A stretch of DNA of 17,735 nucleotides from an uncultured Oscillospiraceae bacterium. GTDB lineage: Bacteria; Bacillota; Clostridia; Oscillospirales; Oscillospiraceae. The stretch covers positions 1 to 17,735 of the forward strand of contig CAJOOV010000054.1 in assembly GCA_905236265.1 (NCBI GenBank), read 5' to 3'. The position numbers and the translations under genes were made by a program. The notes under the pieces are model-generated. The model did not search any database. It was not told where the DNA came from and saw nothing but the letters and a program-made list of their open reading frames with translations. This document shows positions 6,909-13,663 of this stretch, in pieces; within the stretch, counting starts at the first letter, position 1; each line of letters begins with the position of its first letter.

Positions 6909-6937
6909 AGTATAACAGAAGAATCGACTCAATTCAA
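6909..6937 (-). promoter_or_regulatory. Promoter of the O-antigen ligase-like gene
   Basis: On the minus strand, TTGAAT (6937-6932), a 17-bp spacer and TATACT (6914-6909). Confidence 0.75.
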
Positions 6938-6998
6938 CAGGAAGGTTCTCTTTTTCCCGGATGATTTCAGCCATCCGTCAGGCGATGGAAACGGGACG

Positions 6999-7032
6999 AA
7001 AAAAGGAAAGACCGCCGGGGTTCCGGCGGTCT
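6999..7032 (-). terminator. Terminator after glutathione peroxidase
   Basis: On the minus strand, AGACCGCCGG (7032-7023) pairs with CCGGCGGTCT (7018-7009) around a 4-nt loop, followed by a TTTCCTTTTTT tail. It is the second of two hairpins after the peroxidase stop codon. Confidence 0.8.
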
Positions 7033-7041
7033 CGGGCGGCT

Positions 7042-7064
7042 GGCACAGTTCTTCGGACTGTGCC
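7042..7064. other. Additional hairpin after the peroxidase gene
   Basis: GGCACAGT and ACTGTGCC form an 8-bp stem with a TCTTCGG loop, ten bases from the terminator stem. No T run follows on the minus strand, so alone it would be a poor terminator. It may protect the mRNA 3' end. Confidence 0.45.
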
Positions 7065-7107
7065 GGCAAAAAAGAAAAACGGGATGCTTATGTCCTGCGA
7101 AGAGGCT

Positions 7108-7653
7108 TTACAGCAGTGCTTTCACGCAGGCTTCTACCTCTGCCATGTCTGCCGTAGGCTCAAAACGCTTTACGACGGCACCGCTGCGGTCAACTACGAA
7201 CTTGGTGAAATTCCACTTGATGCTGCTGTTCTTCTCATAATCCGGGTCGATGGTAGGCAGGAGCTGGCGCATGAGATCAGCCATCTGCCCTTCTCCGAAG
7301 CCCTCAAAGCCCTTCTGGGACTTCAGATAGGTGTACAGGGGCAGCTCATTCTCCCCGTTCACGTCTGCTTTTCTCATCTGGGGGAAGGTGGTGTTGAAAT
7401 GCACGGTGCAGAACTCGTGAATCTCCTCGTCAGAGCCGGGAGCCTGTCCGCCAAACTGGTTGCAGGGGATGTCAAGAATCTCCAGTCCCTTGTCGTGGTA
7501 ATCCCGGTACATCTGTTCAATGGGCGCATACTGAGGAGTGAATCCGCAGCCGGTGGCGGTATTCACCACAAGAATGACCTTTCCTGCCAGCTCGGACAGC
7601 TTCAGCTCCTCCCCTCTTGCAGTGGGAACCGTGAAATCATAGATTGTTGCCAT
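7108..7653 (-). CDS. Glutathione peroxidase family thiol peroxidase (Cys type)
   Basis: The 181-residue protein reduces hydrogen peroxide or organic hydroperoxides. The catalytic tetrad of the family is present: peroxidatic Cys36 in NTATGCGFTPQY, Gln70 in CNQFGGQAP, and Trp147-Asn148 in IKWNFTKF. It uses Cys, not selenocysteine. Cys82 (EEIHEFC) is where Cys-type, thioredoxin-dependent members keep their resolving cysteine, so thioredoxin is a more likely reductant than glutathione in this host (inference). It has no signal peptide. The start at 7653 (MATIYDF) has GGAGG eight bases upstream; an ATG five codons earlier lies before that site. I found no convincing promoter in front of it, so it may be co-transcribed with the upstream dehydratase-type operon. 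Confidence 0.95.
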   Translation of the reverse strand: MATIYDFTVPTARGEELKLSELAGKVILVVNTATGCGFTPQYAPIEQMYRDYHDKGLEILDIPCNQFGGQAPGSDEEIHEFCTVHFNTTFPQMRKADVNGENELPLYTYLKSQKGFEGFGEGQMADLMRQLLPTIDPDYEKNSSIKWNFTKFVVDRSGAVVKRFEPTADMAEVEACVKALL

Positions 7654-7735
7654 ACAAATTGCCTCCATTCCGGAATGATATAGAACACCCTTTCAACCGG
7701 GCATTATTCCACAAGCAAGGGGGATTTGCTCCCCG

Positions 7736-7813
7736 TCAGGTGCGTACCGCCTCTGCCGCTGCCTTTGCAAGACCCTTGGCGTTGGCAAGCATCAGCTTGA
7801 TTCGGTTCTCCTG
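7736..7813. repeat. Direct repeat copy A: duplicated 3' end of the dehydratase-like gene
   Basis: This copy matches 7884-7961 at 76 of 78 positions, with mismatches only at 7741 and 7743. It encodes, on the minus strand, the last 25 codons and stop of the dehydratase-like gene (NRIKLMLANAKGLAKAAA and on), but ends AVRT instead of AVHA. It is cut off from the rest of the gene by 70 bp and is out of its reading context, so it is a gene fragment. Confidence 0.95.
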
Positions 7814-7881
7814 TCGAAGCTGTGGCTTCGAGTGCTGTCTCACGTCCTGCCGGGGGCAGGACGCACCTTGCAGGAGAACCG
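7803..7881. repeat. Three-stem structured insert between the two gene-end copies
   Basis: The outer stem CGGTTCTCCTG (7803-7813) pairs with CAGGAGAACCG (7871-7881). Inside are two perfect hairpins: TCGAAGC-TGTG-GCTTCGA (7814-7831) and CGTCCTGCC-GGG-GGCAGGACG (7843-7863). The left outer arm is part of repeat copy A; the right arm is an inverted copy of the same 11 bases. Origin unknown: a small mobile structured element, or a template-switch scar. Confidence 0.8.
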
Positions 7882-7883
7882 GC

Positions 7884-7961
7884 TCAGGCGTGTACCGCCT
7901 CTGCCGCTGCCTTTGCAAGACCCTTGGCGTTGGCAAGCATCAGCTTGATTCGGTTCTCCTG
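7884..7961. repeat. Direct repeat copy B: native 3' end of the dehydratase-like gene
   Basis: This is the in-gene partner of the fragment at 7736-7813, offset by 148 bp, and includes the stop codon at 7886-7884. Confidence 0.95.
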
Positions 7962-9167
7962 GTTGATCTTCGTAGCCGACGGGTCATAGTCAATTGCCAC
8001 AATGTTGGAGTTGGGGTAATTGTCCTTTAATGCCCGTATCATCCCCTTGCCCACGATGTGATTGGGCAGGCAGCCGAAGGGCTGGGCGCATACGATATTG
8101 TTGGTGCCTGAATGAATCAGCTCCAGCATCTCCGCCGTGAGCAGCCAGCCCTCTCCCATCTTGCAGCCCTCTCCCAGATAGCCCTGCACCAGCTCCCTGA
8201 GCTGCATGAAATCGCCGGGGGCGCGGAAACGGGACTTTTTCAGGGCATCAATCATATCATGCTGGCACTTTTCGATGTAGTCCATCATAAACAGACACAG
8301 CTCTTTTTTGGCCAGCTTTCCCCCGTAAATATCCACATCCACCACACGGTTGTAGATTTTAAAGATCATAAAATCCGTCAGTCCGGGAACCACCGGCTCC
8401 GCTCCCTCGGAAATCAGGAAATCCTCCAGATGATTGTTGCCAAGGGAGGAGAATTTGACATAAATCTCCCCTACAACACCCACTCTGACCTTTTCCGTCT
8501 GTTCCACAGCAATGGCGTCAAAGTCAGCGATGATCTCCCGGAAACCCCGGCGCATCTCCTTCCGGTTCATGCCCTTTCCGTGCTGGAAGCGATCCACCAG
8601 CGTCTCAATCCAGTGCTTTACCATGGCATCCGTCTCTCCCCGATTGACCTCATAGGGCAGCACCTGATTCTTCACGTTCATAATCAGATCACCGTACATC
8701 ATGCCATAGACCAGCTTGCGCATCAATGGCACGGTCAGAGAGAAGCCGGGATTGGACTCCAGACCAAAGCTGACGGAAATGACTGGGATATAGCCCATCC
8801 CTGCCTTTTCCAGCGCCTTTCGCAGAAGGTGGATGTAGTTGGAGGCACGGCAGCCTCCCCCGGTCTGGGTGATAAACAAAGCGATTTTATGGGGGTCATA
8901 GCCGCCGTTTTTGATGGCGTCCATAAACTGCCCGATGACCAGCAGAGCGGGATAGCAGGTGTCGTTATGGACATATTTCAGACCCTCATCCACTACGTTC
9001 CGGCTCTCGTTGTTCAGCTGCTCCACATGATAGCCCTCCAGCAGGAGCATTTGCCGGAACATCTCAAAGTGGATGGGAAGCATCTGGGGCATCAGGATAG
9101 TGTATTCTTTTTTCATCTCTTTTGTGAATAGAAGACGGCCATCCTTATTATACTTTAATTCAGCCAT
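7884..9167 (-). CDS. 2-hydroxyacyl-CoA dehydratase (HgdB)-like FeS protein, partner of the tandem activase
   Basis: The 427-residue soluble protein has the Cys pattern of dehydratase component D and double-cubane-type proteins: Cys71 in NDTCYPALL, Cys106 in TGGGCRASNY and Cys366 in PFGCLPNHIVGKG. These probably hold an FeS cluster that receives electrons from the ATP-driven activase encoded just upstream. In many Firmicutes this sequence is the C-terminal part of one protein of about 1,400 residues; here it is a separate gene. It starts at 9167 with AAAGGAG upstream, 23 bp after the activase stop codon, so the two are one operon. The substrate is unknown, as it is for this DUF2229-linked group; a role in 2-hydroxyacid fermentation is not shown. 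Its 3' end is duplicated downstream (7736-7813). Confidence 0.87.
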   Translation of the reverse strand: MAELKYNKDGRLLFTKEMKKEYTILMPQMLPIHFEMFRQMLLLEGYHVEQLNNESRNVVDEGLKYVHNDTCYPALLVIGQFMDAIKNGGYDPHKIALFITQTGGGCRASNYIHLLRKALEKAGMGYIPVISVSFGLESNPGFSLTVPLMRKLVYGMMYGDLIMNVKNQVLPYEVNRGETDAMVKHWIETLVDRFQHGKGMNRKEMRRGFREIIADFDAIAVEQTEKVRVGVVGEIYVKFSSLGNNHLEDFLISEGAEPVVPGLTDFMIFKIYNRVVDVDIYGGKLAKKELCLFMMDYIEKCQHDMIDALKKSRFRAPGDFMQLRELVQGYLGEGCKMGEGWLLTAEMLELIHSGTNNIVCAQPFGCLPNHIVGKGMIRALKDNYPNSNIVAIDYDPSATKINQENRIKLMLANAKGLAKAAAEAVHA

Positions 9168-9190
9168 GTTTGCTCCTTTCGGGCATTCTA

Positions 9191-12130
9191 TCAGGTTTTT
9201 TGTGCGCCTCTTGCCTCAATCGCTGCCAGCAGGGAGCGGATACGGATGCGCACAGCGCCCAGATTGGAAATATCGTCAATTTTAAGCTGGGTATACAGCT
9301 TGCCCCCCTGCTCCAGAATGGAGCGCACCTCGTCGCCGGTGATGGCATCCACGCCGCAGCCGAAGGAGACCAGCTGAATCAGCTCCATATCCGGCTGGGT
9401 GCAGACATAGCGGGCGGCATTGTACATTCTGGCGTGATAAGTCCACTGGTTCAGCACACGGCGGGGCTCCTTGTCCTCCATCCACGCCACTGCATCCTCA
9501 GTAATCAGGACAAATCCGAAGCCTGTCACCAGATCGTTGATTCCGTGGTTGATCTCCGGGTCCATGTGATAAGGCCGCCCGGCAATCACCATAATAGGCA
9601 TTCCCTTGGCTCTCGCCTGCTCCACATACTCCTTTGCGGTGCGCCGGAGATCGTCCTTGTAGGCATCGTATGCCTTGTAGGCGGCTCTGGCGGCGGCTAC
9701 CGTCTCTTTTTTCGGGATACCGAACATGGTAAGGAAATACTCGGCGGCGTGCTTTTCAAAATCACGGGGACGGTGAAGCCCGAAGTAGGGATGGAGGAAC
9801 TTCACCTTGTTCAGTGCGGGAATGTTCGCCGCAATCAGATCCGGATAGTAGGCCACCACGGGACAGTTATAGTTGTTATCGCTGATGCCCTCGTCAAAGT
9901 TATAGCTCATGCAGGGGTAGAAGATGGCATCACAATTGCGCTCAATCAGACTGACCACATGGCCGTGAACCAGCTTTGCCGGGTAGCAAACGGTATCAGA
10001 GGGGATGGTAAGCTGACCCTTCAGATACAGCTTTCTGCTGGACTCCGGGGAGAGGACGACTTCAAAATTCAGCTTGGTAAAGAACTCGAACCAGAAGGGA
10101 AGATTCTCATAGGTGTTCAGGGCAAAGGGAATGCCGATTCTCCCCCGCAGTCCGCTGCCTGACCCCTTCCCCTCCAGAGAGCGGAGCTTATCATATTTAT
10201 ACTTCATCAGGTCGGGATTCTGAATCTTTTTCCCGCCCAGAGGCTTGGAGCAGCGGTTTCCGGAGATAAAACGTCTCCCGCCGTCAAAGGTGTTGACTGT
10301 CAGGGAGCAGTGGTTCGTGCAGCCGTTGCAGGTGACGGGCTTTGCCGTGTGGACAAAGCTTTTCAGCTCCTCCGCCGTCAGCAGGGCAGATTTGTCCAGA
10401 TGCAGCTTTTTGGCGGCAAGCGCCGCTCCGAAGGCACCCATAATGCCCGCAATGGTGGGACGGATGACGTTTCTGCCCAGCTCCTGTTCAAAGGCCCGCA
10501 GAACTGCGTCATTGTGGAAGGTGCCGCCCTGAACGACGATATGCTTCCCCAGCTCATCGGCAGAGGACATGCGCAGCACCTTATAGATGGCATTTTTCAC
10601 GATGGAGATGGACAACCCGGCGGAAATATCCTCCACGCTGGCTCCGTCCTTCTGTGCCTGCTTCACGGAGGAGTTCATGAACACCGTGCACCGGGAGCCC
10701 AGATTCACCGGCTTTTCCGCAAACAGACCCAGCTTGGCAAAATCTGCGATCTCATAGCCCAAAGCACGGGCGAAGGTCTCAATAAAGGAGCCGCAGCCGG
10801 AGGAACATGCCTCATTGAGCATGATGGAGTCCACAGCGCCGTTGCGGATCTTGAAGCACTTCATATCCTGACCGCCGATGTCGATGATAAAGTCTACGTC
10901 GGGATTAAAGTGGGCGGCAGCGTTGTAGTGTGCAACCGTCTCCACCAGCCCCAGATCACACCGGAAGGCATTTTTAATCAGGTCTTCCCCATAGCCGGTG
11001 ACGGCGCTGCCCTTAATGGTAATCCGGCTGCCCACACGCTGGTAAATCTTTTCCAGCTCCTGCAGCACGATAGAGACAGGATTGCCCATATTGGAATGGT
11101 AATAGGTATACAGCAGCCCTCCGTCCGGGGCAATCAGAGCCAGCTTCGTCGTGGTGGAGCCGGCATCAATGCCCAGATAGGCGTCCCCCTCATAGGTATC
11201 CAGATCGTACACCGGGGGATGCTGGGAATTGTGGCGCTGGCAGAACTCGTCATACTCCTGCCGGGTGGAAAACAGCCTCGGTGCGGTATCCAGAGAGGTC
11301 ACTGCATTTCTGGAATCCTCCAAAAGGGCAAGCGCCTCGTCAAAGTCCTTCTCCTCATAGTCCGTGGCGCACAGTGCGGCGCCCATGGCGGCAAAGCAGT
11401 CTCCGTCCTCGGGGAAAACAGCGTGCTCCTCGTCCAGCTTCAGCGTCACCACAAACCGCTCTCTCAGACCCATGAGAAAATGGAGGGGGCCGCCCAGAAA
11501 GACGATCTTCCCTTTCAGCTCACGCCCCTGCGTCAGTCCGGCGATGGTCTGGTCTACCACCGCCTGAAAAATAGAGGCGGCCACGTCCTCCTTCCGCCCG
11601 CCCTGATTCAGGATGGGCTGGATGTCGCTCTTGGCGAAAACGCCGCATCGGGAGGCAATGGGATAGATCTTCTCGTGCTTCAGGCTCAGTGCATCCAGCT
11701 CCGGGGCAGTGACATTCATAAGAGTGGCCATCTGGTCGATAAACGCCCCGGTGCCTCCGGCGCAGGAGCCGTTCATACGCTCCTCCAATGCGCCTGCGAA
11801 AAAGATGATTTTTGCATCCTCGCCGCCCAGCTCTATGACGGCATCTGTATCGGGGATATAAGCGTTGACAGCGGCTGCAGTAGCGTACACCTCCTGCACA
11901 AAGTCGATTCCGCTGGCCTTGCTCACGCCCAGACCGGCAGAACCGGTGATGACGATTTTCACCCGCTGTCCGGCGTATTCCGGGGCAATCCGCTTCAGGA
12001 TCTCACAGGTCTTCTCCCGAACCTTGGAGAAATGACGCTCGTAGGAGCGAAACAGCAGACTATTGTTTTCATCCAGCACCACGACCTTGACGGTTGTGGA
12101 GCCAATATCAATTCCAATGCGATAGCTCAT
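9191..12130 (-). CDS. Tandem BadF/BcrA-type ATPase activase fused to DUF2229
   Basis: The 979-residue protein has three parts. Two ASKHA ATPase modules begin with IGIDIGSTTVK (about 5-15) and LGIDAGSTTTK (about 319-329). Each keeps both cluster-ligand cysteines of the HgdC family: Cys123 (NGSCAGGTGAF) with Cys162 (SRCGVFAKSD), and Cys442 (NEACSSGCGSF) with Cys481 (SRCTVFMNSS). HgdC is a homodimer sharing one [4Fe-4S] cluster, so this single chain could act as a built-in dimer (inference). The DUF2229 part (about 600-979) starts CNGCTNHC and has Cys715 (TVCYPAKL), Cys740 and Cys925 (SFGCGVDA), spaced like the cysteines of the downstream dehydratase-like protein. It should use ATP hydrolysis to drive a low-potential electron transfer. 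The start at 12130 has GGGAG eight bases upstream. Confidence 0.93.
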   Translation of the reverse strand: MSYRIGIDIGSTTVKVVVLDENNSLLFRSYERHFSKVREKTCEILKRIAPEYAGQRVKIVITGSAGLGVSKASGIDFVQEVYATAAAVNAYIPDTDAVIELGGEDAKIIFFAGALEERMNGSCAGGTGAFIDQMATLMNVTAPELDALSLKHEKIYPIASRCGVFAKSDIQPILNQGGRKEDVAASIFQAVVDQTIAGLTQGRELKGKIVFLGGPLHFLMGLRERFVVTLKLDEEHAVFPEDGDCFAAMGAALCATDYEEKDFDEALALLEDSRNAVTSLDTAPRLFSTRQEYDEFCQRHNSQHPPVYDLDTYEGDAYLGIDAGSTTTKLALIAPDGGLLYTYYHSNMGNPVSIVLQELEKIYQRVGSRITIKGSAVTGYGEDLIKNAFRCDLGLVETVAHYNAAAHFNPDVDFIIDIGGQDMKCFKIRNGAVDSIMLNEACSSGCGSFIETFARALGYEIADFAKLGLFAEKPVNLGSRCTVFMNSSVKQAQKDGASVEDISAGLSISIVKNAIYKVLRMSSADELGKHIVVQGGTFHNDAVLRAFEQELGRNVIRPTIAGIMGAFGAALAAKKLHLDKSALLTAEELKSFVHTAKPVTCNGCTNHCSLTVNTFDGGRRFISGNRCSKPLGGKKIQNPDLMKYKYDKLRSLEGKGSGSGLRGRIGIPFALNTYENLPFWFEFFTKLNFEVVLSPESSRKLYLKGQLTIPSDTVCYPAKLVHGHVVSLIERNCDAIFYPCMSYNFDEGISDNNYNCPVVAYYPDLIAANIPALNKVKFLHPYFGLHRPRDFEKHAAEYFLTMFGIPKKETVAAARAAYKAYDAYKDDLRRTAKEYVEQARAKGMPIMVIAGRPYHMDPEINHGINDLVTGFGFVLITEDAVAWMEDKEPRRVLNQWTYHARMYNAARYVCTQPDMELIQLVSFGCGVDAITGDEVRSILEQGGKLYTQLKIDDISNLGAVRIRIRSLLAAIEARGAQKT

Positions 12131-12187
12131 ACTCGAACTCCCTTATTTACTGACGGGAAATGTCCTGTGTATTTACAGGCAGCATTT

Positions 12188-12215
12188 ATTTTATCATAAT
12201 TCCCCCAAATGGCAA
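12188..12215 (-). promoter_or_regulatory. Promoter of the activase operon
   Basis: On the minus strand, TTGCCA (12215-12210), a 16-bp spacer and TAAAAT (12193-12188), about 60 bp before the start codon. The spacer is slightly short, so this is less certain than the other promoters here. Confidence 0.5.
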
Positions 12216-12366
12216 GAGCATGTGCAGGGGGAAAGTGTGAATCTTTCGTGAATCCGCAGGAAGCAGACCCAATCTGAGGGAATCCTGTCTGAATCACGGT
12301 TCTACCGGCGGCTTTTTCCCGGCTTCTTTCATGCGTCAGTTTCCGAAATATTTTTATCAAAGTGTA

Positions 12367-12395
12367 TTGCATTTTCTCAGCCAACAGGTTATAAT
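12367..12395 (+). promoter_or_regulatory. Promoter of the phosphoribosyltransferase-like gene
   Basis: TTGCAT (12367-12372), a 17-bp spacer and a perfect TATAAT (12390-12395), 28 bp before the start codon. The 170 bp between this and the divergent activase promoter show no gene or clear structure. Confidence 0.85.
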
Positions 12396-12423
12396 AACCC
12401 TACCAAGTTACGGAGGTGTTCTC

Positions 12424-13080
12424 ATGTCACTGGAAGAAAAAACCATTCGCTTTCCTGCGAAGACCAAGATAACAGACCTGTATCTCAAGGCGATACCCGG
12501 TCATTTTATTACGAACCACTCCCATATCAACTACTACACCGATATGACGGAGATGAAAAGCATCTATCGCATCGCCCGCAGGGCGGCAGAGGTTCTCAGC
12601 CGGAAGTATAAAAACAGCATTCCCGTGGAAACCATTCTCTGTCTGGACAGCACGGAGGTCATTGGCGCACTGCTTGCCCGTGACCTGAGAGATTCCCACT
12701 TCGGGCCGGGCACCCATGCGAAAAAGGACATCGCCGTTGTCACCCCGGAGCAGAACAACAACACCAGCCAGTTGATTTTCCGGGATAACTACAAGCCCCT
12801 GATTCAGAATAAGGACTGCATTGCCCTTGTCTCCTCTGTCACTACGGGCTATACCGTACACAAGGCCATCGAGACGATTCGTTACTACGGCGGCGTTGTC
12901 CGGGGCGTTTCCGCAATCTTCAGCAAGGTAAATCAGGTGGACGGGGTTCCGGTGGACGCAATCTTTGATATTACCACCATCCCGGACTACCGCTCCTATG
13001 ACTACACCAACTGCCCCTACTGCCAGCAGGGGATTAAGGTAGACGCACTGGTGAACACCAACGGCTATTCCAAGATCTGA
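12424..13080 (+). CDS. Phosphoribosyltransferase-fold protein (orotate PRTase-like) with altered PRPP loop
   Basis: The 218-residue cytoplasmic protein resembles type I phosphoribosyltransferases of the orotate PRTase kind. The hydrophobic strand and loop CIALVSSVTTGYTVHKAIE (about 132-150) align with the PRPP-binding motif, normally hydrophobic-DD-x-x-T-G-x-T. TTGYT is kept, but the two acidic residues are Ser137-Ser138. The C-terminal NCPYCQQG (Cys197, Cys200) looks like half of a metal site. The residues that would hold PRPP and Mg2+ are therefore only partly present, so it may be a diverged enzyme, a salvage enzyme with other chemistry, or a nucleotide-sensing protein. The start at 12424 has GGAGG seven bases upstream; a longer in-frame start at 12331 lies upstream of the promoter and is rejected. 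It appears to be a single-gene unit. Confidence 0.8.
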   Translation: MSLEEKTIRFPAKTKITDLYLKAIPGHFITNHSHINYYTDMTEMKSIYRIARRAAEVLSRKYKNSIPVETILCLDSTEVIGALLARDLRDSHFGPGTHAKKDIAVVTPEQNNNTSQLIFRDNYKPLIQNKDCIALVSSVTTGYTVHKAIETIRYYGGVVRGVSAIFSKVNQVDGVPVDAIFDITTIPDYRSYDYTNCPYCQQGIKVDALVNTNGYSKI

Positions 13081-13085
13081 ACTTC

Positions 13086-13114
13086 TTGCAGTTTCGGGAA
13101 AACAAGGGTATAAT
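13086..13114 (+). promoter_or_regulatory. ridA promoter
   Basis: TTGCAG (13086-13091), a 17-bp spacer and TATAAT (13109-13114), starting six bases after the preceding stop codon. ridA therefore has its own promoter. Confidence 0.85.
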
Positions 13115-13128
13115 TACAGTGGCAACTG

Positions 13129-13152
13129 GGGGCGGTCTGCACAGGCCGCCCC
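13129..13152 (+). other. GC-rich leader hairpin before ridA
   Basis: GGGGCGG (13129 or 13130 onward) pairs with CCGCCCC (13146-13152), with further pairing inside, followed by TTTCCC. It lies between the ridA promoter and start codon. It could be a weak attenuator for ridA or a terminator for the upstream gene; the T run is short. Confidence 0.45.
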
Positions 13153-13194
13153 TTTCCCTTGCTGAATCATATTCCCGGAAAGGATGGATCATCC

Positions 13195-13572
13195 ATGAAA
13201 GAGATTATCTGTGCGCAAAACGCTCCTGCCGCTATCGGCCCCTATTCCCACGCCGTTCAGACGGGCAATCTGCTCTTCGCCTCCGGTCAGATTCCGCTGG
13301 TGCCGGAGACAGGCAGGCTGGCGGAGGGAGGCATTGAGGCGCAGGCCAATCAGGTGTTGGACAACCTTTGCGCCGTGCTTGCCGCCGCCGGGATGGATTT
13401 CTCCAATGTGGTGAAAACGACGGTTTTTCTCACGGATCTGCAGGACTTCGCCGCCGTCAATGCGGTCTATGCCGCCCGTTTCCCCTCCGCCCCACCTGCC
13501 CGCTCCTGCGTACAGGTCGCCGCTCTGCCTGCAGGAGCGAAGATGGAGATGGAGCTGATCGCCGCAAAGTGA
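13195..13572 (+). CDS. ridA: RidA family reactive enamine/imine deaminase
   Basis: The 125-residue protein belongs to the RidA/YjgF/UK114 family, a trimer that hydrolyses reactive 2-aminoacrylate-type enamines made by PLP enzymes such as threonine dehydratase. Family marks are AAIGPYSHAV (about 12-21), FASGQIPLVPETG, NVVKTTVFLTDLQDFAAVN, and the substrate-carboxylate-binding Arg103 in PARSCVQV. Glu120 near the C-terminus is the usual conserved acid. The start at 13195 (MKEIICAQNAP) has AAAGGA upstream, and alignment with typical RidA length supports it; an in-frame ATG at 13159 would add 12 unlikely residues. It has its own promoter and a strong terminator, so it is monocistronic. Confidence 0.96.
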   Translation: MKEIICAQNAPAAIGPYSHAVQTGNLLFASGQIPLVPETGRLAEGGIEAQANQVLDNLCAVLAAAGMDFSNVVKTTVFLTDLQDFAAVNAVYAARFPSAPPARSCVQVAALPAGAKMEMELIAAK

Positions 13573-13604
13573 CGGGGCAGGCACTTGTATTGTAATAAGC
13601 AAGG

Positions 13605-13637
13605 AAAAGCTGACAGCCAGAAAGCTGTCAGCTTTTT
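13605..13637. terminator. Terminator between ridA and the lectin gene
   Basis: A perfect 12-bp stem (AAAAGCTGACAG / CTGTCAGCTTTT) with an 8-nt loop ends in T runs on both strands. It serves the convergent ridA and lectin genes and marks one edge of the AT-rich cassette. Confidence 0.9.
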
Positions 13638-13663
13638 CAGCATATTGTTTCCAGATGAATTGA

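Larger units (their letters stand above)
6766..7107. other. Intergenic region: ligase-like promoter and peroxidase terminator
   Basis: This 342-bp stretch holds the promoter of the ligase-like gene (6909-6937) and two GC-rich hairpins (7009-7032 and 7042-7064) that follow the peroxidase gene. The rest shows no supportable gene. The part from 6766 to 6864 is open in frame with the ligase-like gene and may be translated. Confidence 0.6.

Noticed and set aside
7545..7560. Selenocysteine codon in the glutathione peroxidase
   Set aside because: The catalytic position is a normal Cys codon (TGC in context ATGCGF), and no in-frame UGA is present.
7665..7676. Palindrome CATTCCGGAATG upstream of the peroxidase gene
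   Set aside because: It is a perfect 12-mer but isolated, with no recognisable promoter around it to give it a role.
7803..7881. tRNA-like cloverleaf
   Set aside because: The size and three-stem shape recall a tRNA, but there is no T-loop consensus, no 7-bp anticodon arm arrangement and no CCA-type end on either strand.
10310..12199. A 629-codon open frame on the + strand opposite the activase gene, plus other long opposite-strand frames (8112-9131, 9170-10162, 15067-16206, 16433-17515)
   Set aside because: They lie exactly antisense to well-recognised genes, are rich in His, Gly, Gln and Leu as expected for GC-rich antisense frames, and show no recognisable domain or consistent ribosome binding site.
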